DNA of 64,000 nt from Agelaius tricolor (Eukaryota; Chordata; Aves; Passeriformes; Icteridae), in NCBI GenBank assembly GCA_023055355.1, contig JALJCS010000012.1, forward strand, positions 11,940,501 through 12,004,500, in the 5' to 3' direction. This document shows positions 45,101-64,000 of the stretch, one piece after another. The first letter of the stretch is position 1. Each line of letters opens with the position of its first letter. The position numbers and the translations under genes are program-made. The notes under the pieces are model-generated. The model saw nothing but the letters and a program-made list of their open reading frames with translations. It was not told the DNA's origin and searched no databases.

Positions 45101-48100
45101 TCAGCATCTTTGCTGTTTTCTTAACTGTGGATTATCAACCCAGGGGAACAAAGTGGTCAGGTTATTCCAAGCTCACATATTCAGGCTAAATATTTTCTCA
45201 AATGCTTCTCTTTGATGCAAGAGAAAACAGCTTATGCGGCACTGATTCACATGTAGATGGCTACGGAGATGTTGTTAAAATTTAGGTAGTGTTATATGTA
45301 GAAAATTAATGAATTATTGCAAGCTCTAACTTGATAGAGAAAGAGAGTTAGGTTAGGGCTCGTGATTGCAATAATAAACACAATCTATGGCAGGAAAGTG
45401 AAGGTTGGGATTTACTTCCTAATGAATTTTCTGCAGTTCTTGTAAGTAGAATTGCTGGTTAAAACTGTGAGGATAACTGGCCCCCTCAGCAGTATAAATA
45501 GCTTCACAAAGTTAACCAATACAACACTGCCTCTCCATGTTTTCAGTGCAAAGAACTAAAAACAAAAGAAATCTGTTGCTTAGGGGAGGGAGGCCCTTTG
45601 CAAATTAATACTGTCAAATTCTGTGAGGGGAGAGTGGAGTTGTAGTCCCTTGTGTGTTAGTACTGACTTTAATAAATTAAAGATGTTACTTCTCTCAAAC
45701 TGTTGAATGCAGTTTCCACTCATTTTAGTTTCAGGAAATGATTATTAATCATCTCCATTATATATTAATTATGTGAAATATAACAAAAAATATTTCTGTA
45801 TTTTATCAAATTGTATTTACTCAGATAAATGTAGTATAATAACACTACTCCATGTAGTCCCCCTGCCCTGTGCCCAGAACTGAGTGGATCTGAATTGGAT
45901 AGGATTGCCTTGTAGTATAGACTATTGCTTGGGAAATTATGAACTCTTTTTGGGGTGGGAGGGGGGTGGTGAGGGATATGAGAAGCATTTAAACATTGCT
46001 TATTAAAGTGTTTTCCCCAATAACTTATATAGAATTGTATTTGTCACCATAGGAGAAAGTAAGGAAGAAAGGACTTTCAGAAACTGGATGAATTCACTGG
46101 GTGTGAGCCCATATGTCAATCATTTATACAGGTAAGATTTTTTTTAAAAGACTCATTTGACATCCCATGGGTAACAGGGGAAGAAAGAAGGAAAGAAGAG
46201 GGGGAACTTGTATTTCTACTAGAATACTGATTTCTAGGTTTCCTCTTCAAAACTGATCTGTAGGACCACATTAAGCAGTATCTGACTCAAATATTCTAGT
46301 CAGAATCTAGATAGACTAGAAAACCTAAGAAGGTTTAAATCCTCCCCCCTCACTCACTTGTAGGCCGAATTACATTTTCTAAAAAGTTATTTGTTTTTTA
46401 TGATGTATAATTTTTATTTTTTCAGTAGACTGTGAGGAGCTCTGCAGCGTAGTGTTCTCTCAGATGAAGGGCTTTGTAACAAGCTTTTTAGATGCTTCTG
46501 GTCACTTTCAAATTATGCTAGAAATTGATTCAAATTCTGTTAATAAAAGATGAAATTGAGGGAGCAAATGGAAACACCTGCTTGTATATATATATATATA
46601 TTTACTAATTGGTTTCATTATTTCAGTTTTTTGATCTCTGTAAAGTGATCTGTAGGTAGCTTAACGTGGAGAATTTCATTTATTAAGTAGCTGATGGGAA
46701 TTATCAGTAATGCAACATATAATGGGAAAATAATACTTTTCCTTCTATTCTTCTTTTGCAAGAATAAGTTCATTGGGTTTGATTATTCTTTAGCAAAATT
46801 CATCTGTAGGCATCTGCATGAGTATTTAACATTTGGGGAGGTCCTTAGAGAACTAAAACTAGATCAATAAATTAAAATTCTTAGCAGCTATTTTGTCTAT
46901 GCTTGCCTTATGAAAGTAATTATTTATTTGAGGCCAGTGACTGAGACTGCTTCAGTTAGGTTTGTGAAACTAATGAAATTAAATGCAGAATTTGGTGTAT
47001 ATAATTGTAGGAATCAAGCAATGGAATGTAGGCCAGTTTCTTTACAGAACAGCACCAGTTTTTGTTTATGTGTCTGGAATTTTTCAGCAACTTAATTACA
47101 CTGTGGGAAGTCTCAAGTACTTACTTTCATTGTCAGTCTGTCCTTTTGTGCTGAAGCCCATTGTTTTGCTCTTGGTTTAGTGACCTTTCTGATGCTTTAA
47201 TCATCTTCCAACTGTACGACATGACGCGTGTTCCGGTTGACTGGAGCCACGTCAACAAACCTCCTTACTCCCTGCTCGGAGGAAACATGAAGAAGGTGGG
47301 TGATGCTCTGGGAGGCAGCCCAGCTTCACTGCTCCCATCATGCTCATGGCACTCTGTGTTGTCAAGATTTCTGTGCTACTGAGACAGCCCTGGGAGAAAA
47401 AAAAAGAAAATCTATTTTTCAGATGTTACCCAAAGAATAAATAGCAGTTACAGCACATAGCGCCTTGGTTTCTAAACGTTGGCACCTTTTAGCAATATTT
47501 AATTTATGGCCTGATTTGGCTCTTATAAGTGAAAGCTTCAGGCCTGATCTGGCTGTTGTTGCTGGATGCTCCTATACTGTGAGGCCTTTCCTCCCAGAGC
47601 AGTTTTATTTTATATTTATTATTGGGCAAGACTTGCAGAATCCAAGCTTTCACATAGTTTTGTTGTGAAGCCTGAAATGTAGAAGATAAAAATTACTGCC
47701 TGTTTAAGAAGAACACATTTCAATATCTTTCAAAGTATAGTTTTGATATAAATATATTTTATTCACAACCTTAGTGGAAACTTGGTTTTCTCAAATGTAG
47801 AAAAAATTATCATTGGAATATCGCATAATTGCATTTATAGTAAAAACTGTGTTATTTTAATCACAGGGTAGCTAGACTATAAATATTTTCTAGCTTCAGA
47901 TCTCACTGTAGGTAACAGCAAGCCAAAGTAATTTAAAATACACATAGGTTATATGTCTGTATTGCAGAAATATTGATATGTTTTCATTATTTGCAAACAA
48001 AATTTATTTTTAGATTGAGAATTGCAATTATGCAGTAGAACTTGGGAAAACAAAAGCCAAATTCTCACTGGTTGGTATTGCTGGACACGATCTAAATGAG

Positions 48101-51100
48101 GGTAATCCAACTCTGACTTTGGCTTTGGTGTGGCAGCTGATGAGAAGGTAAGTTAGGCAGTGTATGATAGATGTGTGTAAATGTGTCTGTGCATGTGTGT
48201 CTGTAAATCAAGGCAAATTAAGGGTAGTGTTCAGGTCACCCAACTGGTATTGTAGAGAGACATCTCTAAATATCCCTGTTCTCAAAGATAAAATTGTATA
48301 TGTGTTTTGTAATTTTACATACTGTGCAGTGATTGAAACCACAATTTATAGTGACAATTAAAACCTTATAAACTAGATACTGCGACTAAAATAAAGATCC
48401 TGCAGCAAGTAAAAAGAATTCACCTTATTTCATGTTGATTCCATGTATCTTTATGTAAGTATAATAATTTAAATATTTGTAAAACCCAAGGCAGTGGTGA
48501 TACATACCCTATAGAAGTTAAAAGGGTAAAAAACTGTAGGCCATTACAGCTATAGATACCATAAGTATCATCAAATCAAAATCTTGCTATTGTATTGAGT
48601 GAGAAAAAATTACTATAAAGTGATTTGATTAAGGAGTGTTTTATTGCAAATGTTTTCCTCAAATTAGTTTTCTTAGACCTATCCCAATACATGAAGTGGT
48701 TTTTGTTCTCAGACTGCTGTGATTCAGTTTTTTTCCCCTACTAAGATGGTAGGGAGTCATTTTAACTTAGACAGTATTTATTATGATGTACTGAGTAAAA
48801 CAAATGCATGAAGATGTTATCATGAATATTACGAGGTTTGGGATATTATTTTATTATTTTATTCAGTAACCAGTGAAAAAGTGATTTCAAGTACTATATA
48901 GTTTGGAAGGTAAGGGTACCCTGTGAAGAGTACTTAGCATTGTTACTGTGATGAAGTAATATTTTACCTTTGCTTATGGCTTTGTAAGAAAAGTTGAGTT
49001 CCACCACTCATTTTAACTTGGGCTCTTGTCTTTATTGAAGGTATACTTTGAATGTACTGTCTGACCTTGGAGAGGGCGAAAAAGTCAATGATGAAATTAT
49101 TATTAAGTGGGTGAATCAGACACTTGCAAAAGCAAATAAGAAAACTTCAATTATAAGTTTCAAGGTAATAAATTTTATTTACTTTTTTTTTCCACATAGA
49201 ATAGGACCTAGGATTTTTTACCTGATCTGTTAATGATTTGGTTTTAACAGCAGCTCTCCCATCCACTAGAAAAATTGTTTATGGAAATATTTCTGACAGT
49301 CTTTGAATCTTCAAAAGTATTTTACAAATATATTGACAAATAAAAGAACTTATAGTAACTGCAGTAAGATGCAAAACAAAAAGCCCAAAACCAAAGAAAA
49401 TAAAAAGAACATTAAACTTTCAAAGGGGCTTCTGTCTGAAATTACCAGTCTTTGGGCCTGGCATGTCGCATATTTTCCAAGTTTTTGGATATAGGCACTC
49501 TCATGCTGGTACGAGCCAGAAAAACGATTTTGGAAATACCAGGGGCAGATGACCACTCCTCCTAGGAGGTGGTTAAAGGATGTTCTCGCTTGTGACAGAG
49601 CCGGGAGAGGGAGCCAGGGTGGCCAGCGACACCTTGTGTCGTCCTTGGCACTGCTGATGTGCAGGAGCTGTTCCCGTTCAGCATGAAAGAACACGCTGAT
49701 AAAGGAACCTTTCCTTCCACGTTATTTAAGTGTTCACAACAAAAGAAGCCGTATGTGTGTCAGGTGTGTTTTTCTGTGTGAATCTCTTGCTCTAGAAATG
49801 GCTGATTAATAATTGCACACAAATGTAACATGCTTGTACAGGTTCATTTTATAACCTGAGACAGTTGTGTCTGTGATTCAAAACAGGAGAACCTAGCAAG
49901 TTAAATATTTGAGAGTTCACTATATTATGAATTTTAATTAGGAAATCATTATTAATAAAAAAATTAAGTAAAAATATTTAATTTTCACTTTAGAAGGTAA
50001 CTTGAGCCTTCATTTTCTTATGAGATGTTGCTTCTCTTATTTCTACATAAGTTGTTATAATGGTGATATTAAATAAGCAGAAAGTATGACAAGAACCTGT
50101 CCCAGTATCTTGCCTTTAGTATGCCTGTGTCTTTGAGGGTACATTGGTTGTGTTTTTAAGGTCATTCAGATGATGTTTTTAAGATAATTCAACTGCTGAT
50201 TGATCAGTAAAGATAAGGAGGTACTGATGTAAAGTGACACTATTCAGTATTTGGTTTTTTACTGCTAATTTTTTTACAATAGTTACATAAATATTGCCTT
50301 TCACTGTTTGGGTTTTGGGACACTATGGCAAGCAGACCAAGAGAATGCAGACGTGCATTATATTTCACTGTGGACTATGAAAGCCAAGTTCTATTGTACT
50401 GCCATTACTTCAAACAGTAAAAATTATAAAGGTGTGACTTATGGTCTTGGAGACTCCATGCATTTAATGCCTTGAAGCAGAATTTTATTAGTATTTTTAG
50501 ATGTATAATTAGTGATGGCTCGGTGGGACTCCCCTGAATTGGCAGTCCTAGTTCTGACCTGGTGACAGAGGCAGCTGTGCCCCATGGCTGTGCTCAGCCA
50601 CTGCAGCCTGCCATGCACTGCCTGTGCTTGCTCTGCCTGGACAGCTGGGGTGGAATGATTGCAGCAACAGCAATCGCTCTTTTAAGAATCTCTCTGTATT
50701 AAATATGAAACACAGACTGCTCACACTAGCTCAGAACACCATCTGAGTTGCAATATTGCAGAGTGAGCCATTAACTACTGGAGAAAATAGCTCCATGGCA
50801 AGAAAACAAGGAAAATATATATATGGGGGCCTGGAAGGATCTTTTTTTGTTGTCTTGAAAGTCTGGCCCTTGAACTTCTGTCAAAATTCCCTTCCTTCCC
50901 TAGCTCTTTAGGGCTTAGGGCTTAAGGAGGGAAGTTTGATGAAATAAATTTAAACTATTTGTGCAATAATAATACCAGCACGGTGAACATTATAATACTG
51001 ATTGCAGAAAAGAACATTAGAATTCATAAAGGGTGAGGAGAACCTTCACATTATGAAGTAAGAAAACAGGCTCCTGTCTTTCAGTATGCATGCAAGATGT

Positions 51101-51896
51101 GCTGTAGGGTTTTTTGCATTTTGAAGATGGAATAATCAAAGGAGATTCCTTAAACTAATCCTGAGTCTTTTTCTTTTAGGACAGATCAATTAGCACTAGC
51201 TTACCTGTCCTAGATTTAATAGATGCCATTGCACCAAAAGCAGTTCGTCCAGAAATGGTCAAGAGAGAAGACCTTTCTTACCAAGACAAATTGAACAATG
51301 CCAAGTAAGTTTTAAATTAATGCTTCATATTTTCCTGAAATGCAGGAAATGCATGAATTCACAGTATAATGCATGATTTACTAATTTGTTAGAAAGATAA
51401 CACTAATATTAATTGATTTTTTAATAGAATATAAATTCTAATATTATTTATTTTTCTAGTTAATCTAAGATATGAAGTCAAATTCACAGCTGATATGACC
51501 TACCAACACTGCACTGTAATTGGTTTCTTAATAGTTTGCCATACCTCATATGTTTTTGACCAAAATAAATGCTTTGATAACCAGTAGTAAAACATCTGCC
51601 AGTACATGCTTTCTTCACAATAATGTCCATTTTCTAGTAGAGCCTAAGTACTATTAAACAGGCATATCCTACTATTAAAATCTGGTTTTGTTGTTGTGAA
51701 TTTTGACATATTGGTAGAAGCCAGAAAAATAACAGTATTTGTTTTCTCTTGTTTTCCAAGGTATGCCATTTCAGTTGCTCGAAAAATCGGTGCTCGTATT
51801 TATGCTCTCCCAGATGACCTGGTTGAAGTGAAGCCAAAAATGGTGATGACAGTGTTTGCATGTTTGATGGGAAGAGGACTGAACAGAATAAAATAA
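30057..51896 (+). CDS. PLS1: PLS1, plastin 1 / I-plastin (intestinal fimbrin), 15 coding exons, complete
   Basis: PLS1 is the Ca2+-regulated actin-bundling protein of microvilli and hair-cell stereocilia. Coding exons are 30057-30126, 32606-32769, 33917-34046, 35716-35848, 36709-36790, 38123-38288, 38384-38526, 39580-39675, 40918-41113, 46053-46131, 47181-47295, 48014-48147, 49041-49164, 51180-51304 and 51761-51896. They total 1893 bases, 630 residues plus TAA, against 629 in human as I recall. Order of domains: two EF-hands (calcium loops at residues 24-35 and 64-75, all ligand positions acidic or polar), then four calponin-homology domains forming two actin-binding modules (about 120-375 and 395-625). 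The start [20 protein letters not shown] matches fimbrin. At least one untranslated exon must lie upstream, since an AG acceptor (30018 or 30025) sits before the ATG. Apart from the listed elements, the introns are AT-rich and show nothing recognisable. Confidence 0.97.
30127..32605 (+). other. PLS1 intron after coding exon 1
   Basis: An AT-rich intron of 2.5 kb. I find no exon, transposon or RNA gene in it. Confidence 0.75.
32606..32769 (+). CDS. PLS1: PLS1 coding exon 2 (EF-hands)
   Basis: 164 bases, with a TCTACAG acceptor and a TCTCT|GTAAGA donor. It completes loop 1 ([12 protein letters not shown]) and contains loop 2 ([12 protein letters not shown]). Both have canonical calcium ligands at positions 1, 3, 5 and 12. 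Confidence 0.96.
33917..34046 (+). CDS. PLS1: PLS1 coding exon 3 (linker)
   Basis: 130 bases, TTTCAG acceptor and TCAG|GTAAGA donor, encoding [18 protein letters not shown] and [19 protein letters not shown]. This is the calcium-sensitive linker between the EF-hands and CH1. Confidence 0.95.
35716..35848 (+). CDS. PLS1: PLS1 coding exon 4 (start of CH1)
   Basis: 133 bases, TTTTCAG acceptor and TTTG|GTGAGT donor, encoding [20 protein letters not shown] and [13 protein letters not shown]. Confidence 0.96.
36709..36790 (+). CDS. PLS1: PLS1 coding exon 5
   Basis: 82 bases, TTCTTAG acceptor and TTTCT|GTAAGT donor, encoding [20 protein letters not shown] then LTPFTIS within CH1. Confidence 0.95.
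38123..38288 (+). CDS. PLS1: PLS1 coding exon 6
   Basis: 166 bases, CAAATAG acceptor and GAAG|GTAAGA donor. It encodes [20 protein letters not shown] and [19 protein letters not shown], the conserved end of CH1. Confidence 0.96.
38384..38526 (+). CDS. PLS1: PLS1 coding exon 7
   Basis: 143 bases, TTTTAG acceptor and TTAAG|GTATGT donor. It encodes [18 protein letters not shown] and [15 protein letters not shown], the start of CH2. Confidence 0.96.
39580..39675 (+). CDS. PLS1: PLS1 coding exon 8
   Basis: 96 bases (32 codons), GTTTTAG acceptor and TTCAT|GTAAGT donor. It encodes [18 protein letters not shown] and a divergent tail, [14 protein letters not shown]. It accounts for the one extra residue relative to human. 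Confidence 0.94.
40600..40630 (+). mobile_element. Possible hAT-type terminal repeat relic in a PLS1 intron
   Basis: The string AGTGATGGTGAACCTTTGGT resembles the 'CAGNGATGGCGAACCTTTGG' ends of vertebrate hAT (Charlie-like) elements. No second end or transposase was identified, so this is a weak call. Confidence 0.3.
40918..41113 (+). CDS. PLS1: PLS1 coding exon 9 (end of CH2)
   Basis: 196 bases, TTTTTAG acceptor and a GAAG|GTACTC donor, which is weak past the GT. It encodes [39 protein letters not shown] and [12 protein letters not shown]. Confidence 0.95.
41114..46052 (+). other. Longest PLS1 intron
   Basis: 4.9 kb between coding exons 9 and 10. It contains an antisense open frame at 41596-41901 and a sense-strand G-run cluster at 45952-45975. 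A GC-richer patch lies around 43330-43570 without recognisable content. Confidence 0.8.
45952..45975 (+). other. PLS1: G-quadruplex-type motif close to a PLS1 acceptor
   Basis: Four runs on the transcript-sense strand: GGGG, T, GGG, A, GGGGGG, TGGTGA, GGG. It ends 77 bases upstream of coding exon 10. Confidence 0.75.
46053..46131 (+). CDS. PLS1: PLS1 coding exon 10 (start of CH3)
   Basis: 79 bases, CACCATAG acceptor and ACAG|GTAAGA donor, encoding [20 protein letters not shown] and VNHLY. Confidence 0.96.
46585..46600. repeat. (TA)8 microsatellite in a PLS1 intron
   Basis: Eight uninterrupted TA units. Confidence 0.9.
47181..47295 (+). CDS. PLS1: PLS1 coding exon 11
   Basis: 115 bases, GGTTTAG acceptor and AAGAAG|GTGGGT donor, encoding [20 protein letters not shown] and [18 protein letters not shown]. 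Confidence 0.96.
48014..48147 (+). CDS. PLS1: PLS1 coding exon 12
   Basis: 134 bases, ATTTTTAG acceptor and AGAAG|GTAAGT donor, encoding [20 protein letters not shown] and [12 protein letters not shown]. This is the end of CH3. Confidence 0.96.
49041..49164 (+). CDS. PLS1: PLS1 coding exon 13 (start of CH4)
   Basis: 124 bases, ATTGAAG acceptor and TCAAG|GTAATA donor, encoding [20 protein letters not shown] and [16 protein letters not shown]. Confidence 0.96.
51180..51304 (+). CDS. PLS1: PLS1 coding exon 14
   Basis: 125 bases, TCTTTTAG acceptor and GCCAA|GTAAGT donor, encoding [20 protein letters not shown] then [19 protein letters not shown]. Confidence 0.96.
51761..51896 (+). CDS. PLS1: PLS1 coding exon 15 (C-terminus)
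   Basis: 136 bases from a TTCCAAG acceptor to the TAA stop. It encodes [20 protein letters not shown] then [17 protein letters not shown], the conserved C-terminus of CH4. Confidence 0.97.
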
Positions 51897-52700
51897 TGCA
51901 GACATATAATGTAACTTTCTGCCATGTTAAGCACAATGAATGCCTCGCAGTTTACAGAGTTCTGAAATTTAGTACGAGAAAAATTGTATGCACAAATATC
52001 AATTCTCTTTTAATCATGTGTTTATAATAGTTAATTTTTTTCAGTTTCATAACACATGAATTATTTATGGCTAATACCATTTTCAGAACACGTTCATTAA
52101 CAAATTAACATCATAGATTTGTATTGCTTGGAAAAACCCATATGAATCAAGCTTCATTTGTATTAGTTTCCATAGCACTGTGAGAACCTGCATTGTTTTA
52201 CATATGTTGTTTCAGGATCAGTTATGAAACACTGTTTGATTTTTGTGGGTGTTACTTATATGTAGTCAAACAAGTCTCAAGGTGCATTCCAATCCTGTTG
52301 GATTGGACTCCAAACTGCACAGAAATTATCATCCTTGCCTTATTCTTGGAGAGCTTAACTCTTGTTGGAGCCAATGAGCCTCTTGTCATTGACTTCAGAG
52401 CAAGTAAAGGCCTATGATAATGTCTGGTAACTAATGAATACTGATTAAACTGATGAAACTTTTTAGTGGGAATTATCTTCAAATATATGTAGTAGTTGTG
52501 TTCTGTTACTTAGCAGAAACTTTTACAAACCATGTTCTATGAAAAAACCAGCAATAGAAAGCAGAAATGTCCTATCATTATTAGGTCTGCATATGTGCTA
52601 AGTTTTGCGGTTGGACTAAACAGCTGTTGGTTGAGTTTTTTTAACCTTTTCATAAAATACTGTATTAAGAAAACAATAAAGAGCTGGCTAGTCCACTATG
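51897..52700 (+). other. PLS1: PLS1 3-prime untranslated region (proposed)
   Basis: AT-rich sequence after the stop with no further exon. The length is inferred from the first clear AATAAA at 52675-52680; cleavage would fall about 15-25 bases later. Confidence 0.6.
52675..52680 (+). terminator. PLS1: Candidate PLS1 polyadenylation signal AATAAA
   Basis: The canonical hexamer lies 779 bases after the stop. An ATTAAA at 52960-52965 is an alternative distal signal. Confidence 0.55.
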
Positions 52701-53555
52701 GAATTTCTTATTACTGTATGCATTTCCTTATATTTCATTCCTTTGATTTTTCTAAAATGTGTATCATGTTTGCAGAGGTTTGGTGTAGAAAGACCGGTGC
52801 ATTGTCTGGATGAGATGAAATCTGTATTTTTTTCTTAGTAATTTTAAAGTAACTGTTTGTACTCCTTTTTCATCAGTGTAAATTTTCACTTATCAAGCTG
52901 GAGCTGTACATTTAATGAAGTTGTTACCAAAAGCCAAACAATACAAAAACTAAATCAAAATTAAAGAAATTTTTTTTTAAGTATGAAGCTTCTACTTTCT
53001 CTTAGGTCCTGAAGCCAGTCCTAAGTGTGGCAGAACAGGAGAATCAGGATGAGCAAGCAGTTGGACTGAGTTTGATATCTTCACTATCTTGCACACAATA
53101 TAGCAATACTAAGGGATGCATCCATCCAGTTTCTCTTATATAATGGGGTAATGGAGACTGAAGGGAATTAAGTTCTTGGATTTGAAGCCATTGGCCTCTG
53201 CCTATTTACTGGTTGGAAGTGTTGGGGCAAGACTTGATTTACTTGGTTTCTTTTCCCAGTCCAAGATGATGACAGAGCTTTGTATAGAATTTGAGTTCTG
53301 GTGACACTCAGTCCAAGTCCTCATTCAGGAGAGGCTAAATGGAGACTAACTCTCTATACTGTAAGAATAAATGATCTCTTACTAAATTATAGAATCCTAA
53401 AGTACTGTATTTACCTGGCAGACACTTGGTACCTTATTCCATAAAGGCCCCTATTTCCTGTTTTACAAATTATTGCTGTAAGCGTCCAGAATTACTTCAG
53501 AGTTGCTTTGAGGAAATTTTCATGGGCAACCCTCTGATGCTGTGATGAGCAGGGC
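52701..53555. other. PLS1-TRPC1 intergenic spacer
   Basis: Under 0.9 kb of AT-rich sequence, apart from the alternative ATTAAA. No gene or repeat is recognised. PLS1 transcripts could run into the TRPC1 promoter across it. Confidence 0.6.
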
Positions 53556-53610
53556 CGTAATTACTGTAGCAGCTGGGAGAAAACAGATTTAAGGGCAGAC
53601 GCAGCCCTGA

Positions 53611-64000
<10,390 letters not shown>

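Noticed and set aside
49500..49730. GC-richer block in a PLS1 intron, considered as an LTR or exon
   Set aside because: No terminal repeat pair, conserved protein or splice-flanked open frame could be identified.

Overview
The window is a compact vertebrate nuclear locus, most likely from a bird. It has no operons, ribosome binding sites or CRISPR arrays. Instead it carries many short exons with canonical GT/AG boundaries and preserved codon phase, two CpG islands, and several worn CR1 LINE fragments of the kind typical of birds. Three genes are recognised from their proteins: ATR (minus strand, truncated by the left edge), PLS1 (plus strand, complete coding region) and TRPC1 (plus strand, truncated by the right edge). 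This is the same order and orientation as the human 3q23 locus (ATR, PLS1, TRPC1).

Layout. Positions 1-11896 hold ATR coding exons 16 to 1, about 1124 residues of the N-terminal HEAT-repeat solenoid. CR1 fragments lie in the two introns that flank exon 5. Positions 11560-12860 are a CpG island over ATR exon 1 and its upstream flank, and it may also serve as a divergent promoter for PLS1. Positions 12861-30018 are a 17-kb non-coding interval with one CR1 fragment, a 44-bp tandem duplication and a 10-bp perfect inverted repeat. PLS1 runs from its ATG at 30057 to its stop at 51896 in 15 coding exons (630 residues). Only about 2.1 kb separates the PLS1 stop from the TRPC1 ATG. TRPC1 starts in a second CpG island (ATG 53971), and its first eight coding exons (467 residues) extend to 63148. 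The window ends in the following intron.

The three genes do not form a pathway. ATR is the replication-stress checkpoint kinase, PLS1 is the actin-bundling fimbrin of microvilli and stereocilia, and TRPC1 is a cation-channel subunit. Their adjacency is conserved vertebrate synteny.

I see no new biological system. The observations most worth checking are: (1) a stop-free frame of 120 codons joined in frame upstream of the TRPC1 ATG, with in-frame CTG codons, two of them inside a (CCCTG)6 repeat; (2) loss in this ATR of the Ser-Pro corresponding to human S428-P429, next to a conserved KRRRLS motif; (3) a 102-bp in-frame TRPC1 cassette exon; and (4) G-quadruplex-type runs in ATR intron 1 and just upstream of a PLS1 acceptor. 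All exon boundaries were read by eye from splice motifs, phase and remembered human homologues. No alignment or repeat search was run.
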